A stretch of DNA of 64,000 nt. Source: JBAZDC01 sp041654595 (GTDB lineage: Bacteria; Pseudomonadota; Gammaproteobacteria; Burkholderiales; Burkholderiaceae_B). Below the pieces are notes generated by a model. That model had not been told where the DNA came from, made no database searches, and saw only the letters and a program-made list of their open reading frames with translations. Both the position numbers and the translations under genes were made by a program. The stretch lies in NCBI GenBank assembly GCA_964551305.1, contig CAZKBT010000002.1:1-64000 (forward strand). The letters are read 5' to 3'. This document shows positions 19,245 through 26,454 of this stretch, piece after piece (within the stretch, counting starts at the first letter, position 1; every line of letters begins with the position of its first letter).

Positions 19245-20605
19245 GGCGCGGGCGCGGCCGACAGCAGCCGGTTCACGGCGAGCAGGTCCTGTTCGCCGAG
19301 CGTGCCGGTGCTGGCCTTCAGGCGCAGCCCGTTCATCAGCGTGTCGTAGCGCGCGCGCGCCAGATTGCGCTGGGTTTCGTACAGTTGCTGCTGGGCGTTC
19401 AGCACGTCGATATTGACGCGCACGCCGACTTCATAGCCCAATTGATTCGCTTGCAGGGATGCGAGGCTGGAGCGTTCGGCGTCTTCCAGCGCCCGGATGC
19501 GCGCCAGCCCCGAGGTCACGCCCGAAAAATATTCCAGCGTCGATTGAATCGCCTGTCTTTTGGCGGCTTCCAGGTCGTAGCGGGCCGCCTGCAGGCGCGA
19601 GGTCTGTTCGCGCACCACCGATGAAATGCCGCCGCCCGCGAAAAGCGGTATCGACAATGTGACACCGACGCTGCTGTTCAAGGGGCGAGGGCCCCGCAAT
19701 TGTTCCTGGTACAGAAACCGATCCGAGCCGCTGCCGGTCTGCGCGCGCAGCTCCACGGTCGGATAGTGCTCGCTCTTGGCAATCTCGATGCGTTTTTCGG
19801 CTATGCGGGCGGCCAGATCGGCTTGCAGCACGCTCAGATTGGCCTGCCGGGCCTGTTCCGTCCAGTCGTCCTGGCGATCGGGTTCGGGCGGGGGCAGGCT
19901 GGTCTTGTCCGCCAACTGCGCCAATTGGCCGGGGCGCTCGTTGATGATTTGCGCCAGCAGGTCTTCGCTGATCTGCAAGGCGTTTTCAGCTTGCAGCTGG
20001 CTGGCCTTGATCAGGTCCAGGCGGGCCTGGGCTTCGTAGGTGTCCGCAATGGTCGCGCTGCCCAGCTCGAAACCCTGTTGCGCCGCCTGTAGCTGCGTTT
20101 CGATGGCCGAGCGCTGCGCGGCCAGGGTGCGCAAGGTATCCTGCGCGGCCAGTACGTTGAAATAAGCCTGGGACACGCGCAGCATGGCGTCCTGGCCGGC
20201 CTTGGCCAGCCCGACGTCGGCATAGCTGGCTTCGTAGCGGGAGCGTTCGAGCGTGCGCCACGCGCCGATGTCGACGATGGGCTGGACCAGGGCCAAGGAC
20301 CACGTCGCGCGTTGCGCGGAGCGGCTTTCGTTCAGCCCGCTCAGCCGGCGTACGTCGTTGTGCTCGCCGCCGACGCTGGCATCCACGTAAGGCAGCAGCA
20401 AGGCCCGGGCCTGGGGAATGCGCTCTTGTTCGGCCAGCCGGTTGGCCTGGGTGGACGCCAATATCGGATCCCGCTGCCTGGCTTTTTCCCATACCTGCAT
20501 GAGGTCCTGCGTGGATTGCCGGGCCTGTGCCGGCAACGCGCACGCCAGCAGCGCCACCGTCGCCAGCGTTGCTTGCAGCAAAGGGCGCCAGGGCGTGCCT
20601 TTCAT
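19241..20605 (-). CDS. tolC: TolC-family outer-membrane efflux/secretion channel
   Basis: A 454-residue TolC-type outer-membrane protein. A signal peptide is visible (about 1-28, ATLATVALLACALPAQA). The mature part has the tandem coiled-coil/beta repeat architecture: DLMQVWEKARQRDPILASTQANR and GGISSVVREQTSRLQAARY in the first and second halves, and the TolC-like YEVGVRVNIDVLNAQQQLYE near the end. It forms trimeric channels with inner-membrane transporters; the partner here is not obvious. The ATG follows the stop of the methyltransferase gene directly (TAG-ATG), a tight operon. A Pcm-like gene followed by tolC is a common betaproteobacterial arrangement. Confidence 0.88.
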   Translation of the reverse strand: MKGTPWRPLLQATLATVALLACALPAQARQSTQDLMQVWEKARQRDPILASTQANRLAEQERIPQARALLLPYVDASVGGEHNDVRRLSGLNESRSAQRATWSLALVQPIVDIGAWRTLERSRYEASYADVGLAKAGQDAMLRVSQAYFNVLAAQDTLRTLAAQRSAIETQLQAAQQGFELGSATIADTYEAQARLDLIKASQLQAENALQISEDLLAQIINERPGQLAQLADKTSLPPPEPDRQDDWTEQARQANLSVLQADLAARIAEKRIEIAKSEHYPTVELRAQTGSGSDRFLYQEQLRGPRPLNSSVGVTLSIPLFAGGGISSVVREQTSRLQAARYDLEAAKRQAIQSTLEYFSGVTSGLARIRALEDAERSSLASLQANQLGYEVGVRVNIDVLNAQQQLYETQRNLARARYDTLMNGLRLKASTGTLGEQDLLAVNRLLSAAPAP

Positions 20606-21286
20606 CTAGAACTTGAACTGCGACACGCAGACGCCGCGCAGCGGCTTGATGACCGTGTCGAACAGGCTGTGCGTTTCGAAGCTGGCCGCGCTCGTGCGCG
20701 TGACCCGGCACGCCGTCATGATGGGATGCTGGCCCACGACCACGACCAAGCGTCCGCCCACGCGCAGCTGGTATTTCAGCGCGTCGGGCACCACCGGCAC
20801 CGATCCCGTGACCAGAATGGCGTCGTATTCGGTCGTGCCCCAACCCGCATGCGCATCGCCCACTTCGACCTTGACGTCGCCCGCCTGGTTGCGCTTGAGG
20901 TTTTCCTGCGCGAACGCCGCGAGGCGGTGATCGATTTCCACTGTCGTGACCTGCTGCGCCAGGTTGGCCAGCAGTGCGGCTTGGTAGCCCGAGCCCGTGC
21001 CGATTTCCAGCACGCAGTCCGTGGACTTGAGTTGCAGTTCCTGCGCGAGACGGGCTTCGACCTTGGGCGTCAACATGCTTTCCCGGGTGTCGATGGCGTT
21101 GATGATCAGCGGCAGCTCCACGTCGGAAAAGGCCAGGCCCTGCATGGGCGCGGGCACATAGCGTTCGCGTTGCACGTTGAAGAGCGCTTGCAGGACGCGC
21201 TCATCCAGCACATCCCAAGGGCGGATCTGCTGCTCGATCATGTTGAACCGGGCGCGCTCGGTTCCCGAGAGGGCGGAAATGTTCAT
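20606..21286 (-). CDS. Protein-L-isoaspartate O-methyltransferase-like protein
   Basis: A 226-residue class I SAM-dependent methyltransferase of the PCMT family. It has MIEQQIRPWDVLDERVLQAL at the start, ALAFSDVELPLIINAID-like substrate strands and the SAM motif CVLEIGTGSGYQAALLA (about 90-106), then VTTVEIDHRLA and a DAILVTGSVP block. Classical Pcm repairs isoaspartyl residues. This branch (about 215-230 residues, beside tolC) has RPWDVLD in place of the usual N-terminal motif, so the repair activity is not assured. It is the first gene of the pair with tolC. A strong hairpin lies between it and thiD. Confidence 0.8.
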   Translation of the reverse strand: MNISALSGTERARFNMIEQQIRPWDVLDERVLQALFNVQRERYVPAPMQGLAFSDVELPLIINAIDTRESMLTPKVEARLAQELQLKSTDCVLEIGTGSGYQAALLANLAQQVTTVEIDHRLAAFAQENLKRNQAGDVKVEVGDAHAGWGTTEYDAILVTGSVPVVPDALKYQLRVGGRLVVVVGQHPIMTACRVTRTSAASFETHSLFDTVIKPLRGVCVSQFKF

Positions 21287-21337
21287 GGCTTCAACTAGGT
21301 AAAAAGATGTCTGATTGTACCCCGAGAGACGTCGGAT

Positions 21338-21375
21338 CCCTCCGGCGCCCGGCTAGTCGGTCGGGCGCCGGAGGG
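21338..21375 (-). terminator. GC-rich hairpin downstream of thiD
   Basis: CCCTCCGGCGCCCG (21338-21351) pairs perfectly with 21362-21375 across a ten-base loop, just after the thiD stop codon in the minus direction and before the pcm-like gene. There is no U-run after the stem, so it may terminate weakly or need Rho. It may also protect the thiGD mRNA end. Confidence 0.5.
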
Positions 21376-21380
21376 GCCGT

Positions 21381-22214
21381 CTATCGGGGGGCTGGCCACC
21401 AGGCGTGGAAATGCTGGACCGGACCGTGGCCCGTGCCGACGCTCAGTTCGCCCGATCGCGCGATGGCCGCGACGAGATACTGCTTGGCCAGTCTGCATGC
21501 CTGCTCGACATCCTGCGATTGCGGCAGCAGCGCCGCCAGCGCCGCGGACAGGGTGCAGCCCGTGCCGTGGGTATTTGGGGTGGCGATCCGCTTGCCGGGC
21601 AATTCGATAAGCCTGTCGCCGTTGAACAGCACGTCGACCAGGTCGTCGCCGGGCAGATGGCCGCCTTTGAGGAATATCCAGCGCTCGCCGTCGTCGTGGA
21701 GCAGGCGTCGCAGCTTTTCGGCGACCCGACGCATTTCCTTCAGGGTGTCGGCTTGGCTGTCGCCCAGCAGCACGGCTGCTTCGGGCAGGTTGGGGGTGAG
21801 CATCGTGGCCAGGGGCAAGAGATGGTCGCGTAATTCATGGACGGCGGCGGGGTCCAGGAGATGATCGCCGCTTTTGGCCACCATGACGGGGTCGATCACC
21901 AGATGGGCGGGCCGCCATTGCGCCATGCGCTCGGCTACCATCCGCGTCACGGCTTTCTGGCCCAGCATGCCGATCTTGACCGCGTCGATGCGCACGTCGG
22001 CGAACAGGGTGTTGATCTGGGCGGCGACGAAGTCGGGCGGCACCGGGTTGACGCCGGTCACTCCCTGGGTGTTTTGCGCCGTCAGGGCCGCGATCACACC
22101 CGTGCCGTAGGCGCCCAGGGCGCTCATGGTCTTGATGTCGGCCAGCACGCCGGCGCCGCCCGACGGGTCGACGCCGGCAATGGTCAGGGCGTTGGGAATG
22201 CGGGGGCTGGTCAT
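21381..22214 (-). CDS. thiD: Hydroxymethylpyrimidine/phosphomethylpyrimidine kinase ThiD
   Basis: A 277-residue ribokinase-fold kinase that phosphorylates HMP and HMP-P to make the pyrimidine half of thiamine diphosphate. Motifs include the N-terminal TIAGVDPSGGAGVLADIKTM (substrate site), VKIGMLG, VIDPVMVAKSGDHLL, the anion-hole TLTPNLPEA equivalent (MLTPNLPEAAVLLG) and THGTGCTLSAALAA with the catalytic cysteine region. The start at 22214 (MTSPRIPN) overlaps the thiG stop by four bases, so the two are translationally coupled. Confidence 0.95.
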   Translation of the reverse strand: MTSPRIPNALTIAGVDPSGGAGVLADIKTMSALGAYGTGVIAALTAQNTQGVTGVNPVPPDFVAAQINTLFADVRIDAVKIGMLGQKAVTRMVAERMAQWRPAHLVIDPVMVAKSGDHLLDPAAVHELRDHLLPLATMLTPNLPEAAVLLGDSQADTLKEMRRVAEKLRRLLHDDGERWIFLKGGHLPGDDLVDVLFNGDRLIELPGKRIATPNTHGTGCTLSAALAALLPQSQDVEQACRLAKQYLVAAIARSGELSVGTGHGPVQHFHAWWPAPR

Positions 22215-23011
22215 GTCGATCTTGGCGTCAAAAGGCCTTCGGCGGGGGAGCTCGGGTCGGCGCTGTAGTGTTTGCGCGGCATGCGTCCGGCAAGGAACGC
22301 TTCGCGGCCCGCCTCCACGGCTTTCTTCATCGCGCCGGCCATCAGCACGGGATGACGCGCTCCGGCGATGGCGGTGTTCATCAGTATGGCGTCGCAGCCC
22401 AGCTCCATGGCGATGGCGGCATCCGAGGCGGTGCCGACGCCGGCGTCGACGAGCACGGGCACGCGCGCCTGGTCGATGATCAGGCGCAGGTTCCAGGGGT
22501 TGAGGATGCCCATGCCCGAGCCGATCAGGGACGCCAGGGGCATGACCGCCACGCAGCCCAGGTCTTCGAGCATGCGGCACTGTATGGGATCGTCGGTGCA
22601 GTACACCATGACCTTGAAGCCTTCGTCGACCAGGGTGCGCGCGGCGGACAGGGTTTCCGGCATGTTGGGAAACAGATTGTCCTTGTCGCCCAGGACTTCC
22701 AGCTTGACCAGGTCGTGCCCGTCCAGCAGCTCGCGCGCCAGGCGCAGGGTGCGCACGGCGTCCTCGGCCGTGTAGCACCCGGCGGTGTTGGGCAGGATCG
22801 TGAATTGCGACGGCGGCAGGAAGTCCAGCAAATTGGGTTCGCCGGCGTTCTGGCCGATATTGGTCCGGCGTATCGCGACGGTGACGATTTCGGCGCCGCT
22901 GGCGTCGATGGCTTGGCGGGTTTCCTCGAAGTCCTTGTATTTTCCCGTGCCGACCAGCAGGCGGGACGTGTACCGGCGGCCGGCGATCTCAAGAGTATCT
23001 GCGTGGTTCAT
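22211..23011 (-). CDS. thiG: Thiazole synthase ThiG
   Basis: A 266-residue TIM-barrel enzyme forming the thiazole phosphate ring of thiamine from DXP, dehydroglycine and ThiS-thiocarboxylate. Motifs are SRLLVGTGKYKDFEETRQAI, VTVAIRR, LVKLEVLGD with the Schiff-base lysine (about Lys103), VMPLASLIGSGMGI and DAGVGTASDAAIAMELG. The ATG at 23011 (MNHADTLEIAG) was chosen over an in-frame TTG at 23023. A hairpin-plus-T-run terminator ends 39 bases upstream of the start, so thiG-thiD seem to be separated from btuF. thiS, thiO/thiH and thiE are not adjacent. Confidence 0.94.
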   Translation of the reverse strand: MNHADTLEIAGRRYTSRLLVGTGKYKDFEETRQAIDASGAEIVTVAIRRTNIGQNAGEPNLLDFLPPSQFTILPNTAGCYTAEDAVRTLRLARELLDGHDLVKLEVLGDKDNLFPNMPETLSAARTLVDEGFKVMVYCTDDPIQCRMLEDLGCVAVMPLASLIGSGMGILNPWNLRLIIDQARVPVLVDAGVGTASDAAIAMELGCDAILMNTAIAGARHPVLMAGAMKKAVEAGREAFLAGRMPRKHYSADPSSPAEGLLTPRST

Positions 23012-23049
23012 GTGAGTAGGCAAGATGTCAGTGCGGTGTCGGCGCGGCG

Positions 23050-23076
23050 AAAAAACCGCCGGCGCCGTGTGCCGGC
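23050..23076 (-). terminator. Rho-independent terminator after btuF, just before thiG
   Basis: On the minus strand GCCGGC-ACACGGC-GCCGGC forms a six-base-pair stem with a seven-base loop, followed by GG and a run of six T. It lies after btuF and ends 39 bases before the thiG ATG. Confidence 0.7.
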
Positions 23077-23173
23077 TGGGTGCCGTGTTCGGATGGCCTC
23101 CGGATCGCCGGGCAAAGTGAAAGAATAATCCATTTGCGTCCGCCGTGTAAGCATATGCCTCGTCCGAACGGGG

Positions 23174-24112
23174 TCAGCGCGCGTCGTCCAGATGGCGGCA
23201 TAGTTGCTCGGCGGCGTCGATCAGGCGCGGGCCCGGACGAAACAGCGCGTCCGGATCGAGAGCATGGACGTGGCCGCGCAGGGCGGCGGGCAGTTTCAGG
23301 CCGGTCCAGCGCAGCAGGGCGTCGCGCTCGTCGGCGCCGGCGGGCGCGACGATCACGACGTCGGGCCGCCTGGCCAGCAGGTCTTCCAGGATGACCTGCG
23401 GCGCGGCCATGGCCGCGTCCGCGTAGAGGTTCACGCCGCCGCACAGCCGCAGCGCGTCGTTCAGCAACGGATCATTGCCTATCGTGTACAGCGGTGAGGC
23501 GCCGACTTCGATGAAGACGGAGACCGGCTTGCGCCGCGCGTAATGCTCGCCCAGAGCCTCCAGCCGCCGCGTCAGCGCGCGCGCCGTTTCGTTCGCGTGC
23601 GCCTCGGTGCCGAACAGCCGGCCGAACCGGACGATTTCAGAGGGGATGTCCGCAAGCTTTCCAGGGCGCGAATAGATCAGCGGAATGCCCAGTCTGGACG
23701 CGGCCGGCGCCATCACCTGCGCCGCGCCGTGCGGCAGCCAGGCCACGATCAGATCGGGCCGCAAGGCCAGCGCTTGCTCCACGTTGACGTGGATGCCGTC
23801 TCCGATGCGCGGTATGGCCAGGGCCTCGGGCGGGTAGTCGCTGCTCAGGACCGTGGCGACGATGCGTTCGCCCGCGCCGGCGGCGTGGATCAATTCGGTG
23901 ATGTGCGGAGCCAGGGCGATGGCGCGGGCGGCGTGCCGTGGCACGGGCGCCCGCTGCGCGAAAGCCGGGGCCGCGCCCGCCGGATCCACTTGCGTGGCGT
24001 GCCGGGCGGCCTGGGCCTGCAAGGGCGCCGCCGCGCAGGCCCAGGCCGCCATGGCCGCGCCACACGCGGCCAGGCGGCGCTTCAGCCTATCCGCGAGGCG
24101 CCCCGGCCGCAT
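23174..24112 (-). CDS. btuF: BtuF-like cobalamin-binding periplasmic protein
   Basis: A 312-residue cluster-A-2 type substrate-binding protein. A signal peptide spans about 1-34 (AACGAAMAAWACAAAPLQAQA). The two lobes are joined by a rigid helix. Conserved fragments are RAIALAPHITELIHAAGAGERIVA, the LALRPDLIVAWL block and VFIEVGASPLYTIGNDPLLNDAL. In family terms this is the BtuF/FecB-like fold, and the position directly after btuB (2-base gap), behind a cobalamin riboswitch, points to vitamin B12. The permease and ATPase genes (btuC, btuD) are not in the window. The very alanine/arginine-rich start makes the exact start uncertain. Confidence 0.85.
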   Translation of the reverse strand: MRPGRLADRLKRRLAACGAAMAAWACAAAPLQAQAARHATQVDPAGAAPAFAQRAPVPRHAARAIALAPHITELIHAAGAGERIVATVLSSDYPPEALAIPRIGDGIHVNVEQALALRPDLIVAWLPHGAAQVMAPAASRLGIPLIYSRPGKLADIPSEIVRFGRLFGTEAHANETARALTRRLEALGEHYARRKPVSVFIEVGASPLYTIGNDPLLNDALRLCGGVNLYADAAMAAPQVILEDLLARRPDVVIVAPAGADERDALLRWTGLKLPAALRGHVHALDPDALFRPGPRLIDAAEQLCRHLDDAR

Positions 24113-24114
24113 GC

Positions 24115-26007
24115 CTACATCCTGAGCGAGACGTTGACGAACACGTTCGAACCCGGCGTGTTGTAGCCGCGCACCAGGGGATAGTCCTTGTTCAGGACGT
24201 TGTTCCAGCGCACCTGTATGCCCGCGTTCTTGCTGAAGTCGTAGGCGGCGGTCAGATTGAACAGTCCGTATCCTCCCATCGAGATCTGGTTGGCCGCGTC
24301 CTCGTACCGCTTGCCGACGAACTGATACTCGGCGCCGAGCAGCAGGCCGTCCAGCCTATGGTCGACGCCCAGCATATAGGCTTGCTTGGCGCGGCGCACC
24401 AGCCGGCTGCCCGACTCGCCGTCGACCGGCGTATCGTTGCGGGGGTCCATGAAGTCGGCGCTCGCGCGCACGGTCGTGTCGCCGTAGCGCTGTTCGGCCG
24501 TCAGCGTGATGCCGCGTATGGTGGCCCGGTCCACGTTCTTGGCCGTGCAGTCCAGATTCGGATCGCAGCTATAGCCGTTGATCAAGTCGCGGATCTTGTT
24601 CTGGTAGGCCGTCATGCCCAGGCGCGTGGTGTCGGTTTCGTACTGGATGCGGGCTTCGATGTTGCGGGACCGTTCCGGCTTCAGGTCCGGATTGCCCGAG
24701 AACGAGCCCGAGGGAAAGCCGTTCCAATAATATTGCTCGAACGGGTAGTACAGGTCGGCGAACGTGGGGGCGCGGAAACCGGAGTTTGCCGACACGCCCA
24801 GAGTCCATTCGTCGTTCAGGTCGAAATCGTAGGACACGCCGCCCGTGGCCTGGCTGCCGTAGCCGGAGATGTTGTCGTTGCGCACGCTGGCCTGGATGTG
24901 ATGCCTGTCGACGTCGGCGCGATACACCAGGCCGGCGGCGTTGGTGTCGCGCCGGCTGACCGTATAGGCGGACAAGGCGTCGGGCCTTTCTTCAAGCCGT
25001 TCCAGGATGACGGAGACGTTTTGCCCTTGGGACAGTTTCAGGTTGTTCTGCCAGGTGTAGGACCGCTGCAGCGATCCGAACGTATAGGCGCCGCCGAAGC
25101 TTCTGCTGTCGTTGTGTTCCTTCGAGAATCCGAATCGCAGCACGCTTTGCCAGCGATCGGTGAGGTCGTCGGTGCTGGTCAGGGTATAGGCCTGCTGGCG
25201 CGTGATGGAATGAGCGGGCAGGGCGCCGTCGCCCATGTCGAAATCGCCGTCGATGTAGCCGTTGTATGCCGTCAGGCCGATGTGGTGCCCCGGACTCCAT
25301 CGGTATCCCAGCGATCCCGACAGGGTGTGCTGGTCGTAGCCGTCCCGGTCGCGGTTGTATGAGCCGGAGTGGCGGTTGGTCGAATTGAATCCGGCGCTGG
25401 CGGCCATGCCCGCCGACAGCGCATAGTCCCAGCCGTCTCGGGCGCCGGAAAAGCCCAGGCTGGATTTGAACGTGTCGTTGGTGCCGTAGCCGATGTTGCC
25501 CCAGGCGCTGAACGGCCGGTCTTCGCCCGACTTGCGGGTGATGATGTTGACCACGCCGCCGATGGCGTCCGAGCCGTACAGGCTGCTGGCGGCGCCGCGC
25601 ACCACTTCGATCCGTTCGATGGCGGACGGATCGATGGCATTCCAGTTGGTCGCGCCCGACGTAATGCTGTTGACGCGCATGCCGTCCACCAGCACCAGGG
25701 TCTGGCTGGGATTGGCGCCGCGCAGGAAAATGCCGGTCTGGGTCTGCGGCCCGCCGTTGCTGTAGAACTGGATGCCCGGCTGCTTGGCCAGTATCTCGGC
25801 CACGCTGTTGCCGCCTTCTTTTCGAAGCGCGGTCTCGTCGATGACGGTGACGTCGCCGATCACGTCTTTTTCCAGCTGCGGCATACGGCTGGCCGTGACG
25901 ATGACGCGGTCGAGCTGAACGGTGGAGCCGGTGGTTTGGGCGTTGGCCGCGGCGGCGGCGAAACAGGACAGTACGGCAAGCGCTTGCCGGTCGAATGAGT
26001 AAGGCAT
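24115..26007 (-). CDS. btuB: TonB-dependent vitamin B12 receptor BtuB
   Basis: A 630-residue outer-membrane TonB-dependent receptor. The signal peptide (about 1-23, ALAVLSCFAAAAANA) is followed by a TonB box-like DRVIVTASR. The plug domain (about 40-150) contains SVAEILAKQPGIQF, TGIFLRGANPSQTLVLVDG and VVRGAASSLYGSDAIGGVVN; a 22-strand-type barrel ends in VRWNNVLNKDYPLVRGYN and FVNVSLRM. The cobalamin specificity is supported by the riboswitch upstream, btuF downstream and the divergent B12-dependent metH. The ATG at 26007 (MPYSFDRQAL) was chosen because it gives a clean signal peptide; earlier in-frame codons would read into the riboswitch leader. Confidence 0.92.
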   Translation of the reverse strand: MPYSFDRQALAVLSCFAAAAANAQTTGSTVQLDRVIVTASRMPQLEKDVIGDVTVIDETALRKEGGNSVAEILAKQPGIQFYSNGGPQTQTGIFLRGANPSQTLVLVDGMRVNSITSGATNWNAIDPSAIERIEVVRGAASSLYGSDAIGGVVNIITRKSGEDRPFSAWGNIGYGTNDTFKSSLGFSGARDGWDYALSAGMAASAGFNSTNRHSGSYNRDRDGYDQHTLSGSLGYRWSPGHHIGLTAYNGYIDGDFDMGDGALPAHSITRQQAYTLTSTDDLTDRWQSVLRFGFSKEHNDSRSFGGAYTFGSLQRSYTWQNNLKLSQGQNVSVILERLEERPDALSAYTVSRRDTNAAGLVYRADVDRHHIQASVRNDNISGYGSQATGGVSYDFDLNDEWTLGVSANSGFRAPTFADLYYPFEQYYWNGFPSGSFSGNPDLKPERSRNIEARIQYETDTTRLGMTAYQNKIRDLINGYSCDPNLDCTAKNVDRATIRGITLTAEQRYGDTTVRASADFMDPRNDTPVDGESGSRLVRRAKQAYMLGVDHRLDGLLLGAEYQFVGKRYEDAANQISMGGYGLFNLTAAYDFSKNAGIQVRWNNVLNKDYPLVRGYNTPGSNVFVNVSLRM

Positions 26008-26124
26008 GATGAACCTTGAGAAACGCGCGTCCCCGCACGTCGTGGGCAATAAAACCATTCCTCTGGATGCGGTCCGCCAAGCGCAGCCGGCGGCCGCGCG
26101 TCGTGGCGGCCAGGGGATGGACCA

Positions 26125-26275
26125 AGGGGCGATCGAGGCCGGTGTCGGGCTGGCATAAGGACTATGCTTACCGTTGCGGGGGCAGCACAGTTTGTCCGCG
26201 CGCCTCTTGCGGCAGGCAAGCGCGGATTCTGTTTCCCGTTTAACTTTCGCAGAACCGGCCGCGCCTGGCATTGCG
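26125..26275 (-). ncRNA. Cobalamin (adenosylcobalamin) riboswitch controlling btuB-btuF
   Basis: The btuB leader on the minus strand contains the conserved cobalamin aptamer blocks in order. A GGGAAAC-type segment (complement at about 26229-26240) comes first, then GTGCTGCCCCCGCAACGGT (complement of 26170-26188), then the B12 box AGCCCGACACCGGCCT (complement of 26136-26151). The box ends about 130 bases before the btuB ATG. High coenzyme B12 is expected to repress btuB-btuF. Whether this acts on translation or transcription cannot be decided by eye; no clear T-run terminator is seen before btuB. Outer boundaries are approximate. Confidence 0.88.
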
Positions 26276-26300
26276 CCCCTGGCCGGATTCCGAAAGCACC

Positions 26301-26317
26301 TATTTCGTGTCGAAATA
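26301..26317. promoter_or_regulatory. 17-bp palindrome in the btuB-metH gap (candidate operator)
   Basis: TATTTCG (26301-26307) and CGAAATA (26311-26317) form a perfect seven-base inverted repeat around TGT. It lies in an AT-richer patch where a btuB promoter would be expected and is upstream of the metH promoter candidate. The binding protein is unknown. Confidence 0.45.
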
Positions 26318-26340
26318 TATCATAGGCGCGCGTCGGCCGA

Positions 26341-26369
26341 TTACGCCCGCTTCGGCCGGGCGATACAAT
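26341..26369 (+). promoter_or_regulatory. Candidate metH promoter
   Basis: TTACGC (26341-26346), a 17-base spacer and TACAAT (26364-26369) stand 86 bases before the chosen metH start. The -10 match is good and the -35 match modest. Confidence 0.4.
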
Positions 26370-26454
26370 AGGGACGGATTCCAACGACGCCGGATGCGGC
26401 CGGGGCGTGCGCGCTTCGGCTTGCACCGCTTTCATTTTATTTCAGGCCCGCCTC

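Noticed and set aside
23012..23173. TPP riboswitch before thiG
   Set aside because: I looked for the CTGAGA and ACCTGA-type blocks on the minus strand and found neither; only a terminator hairpin is present.
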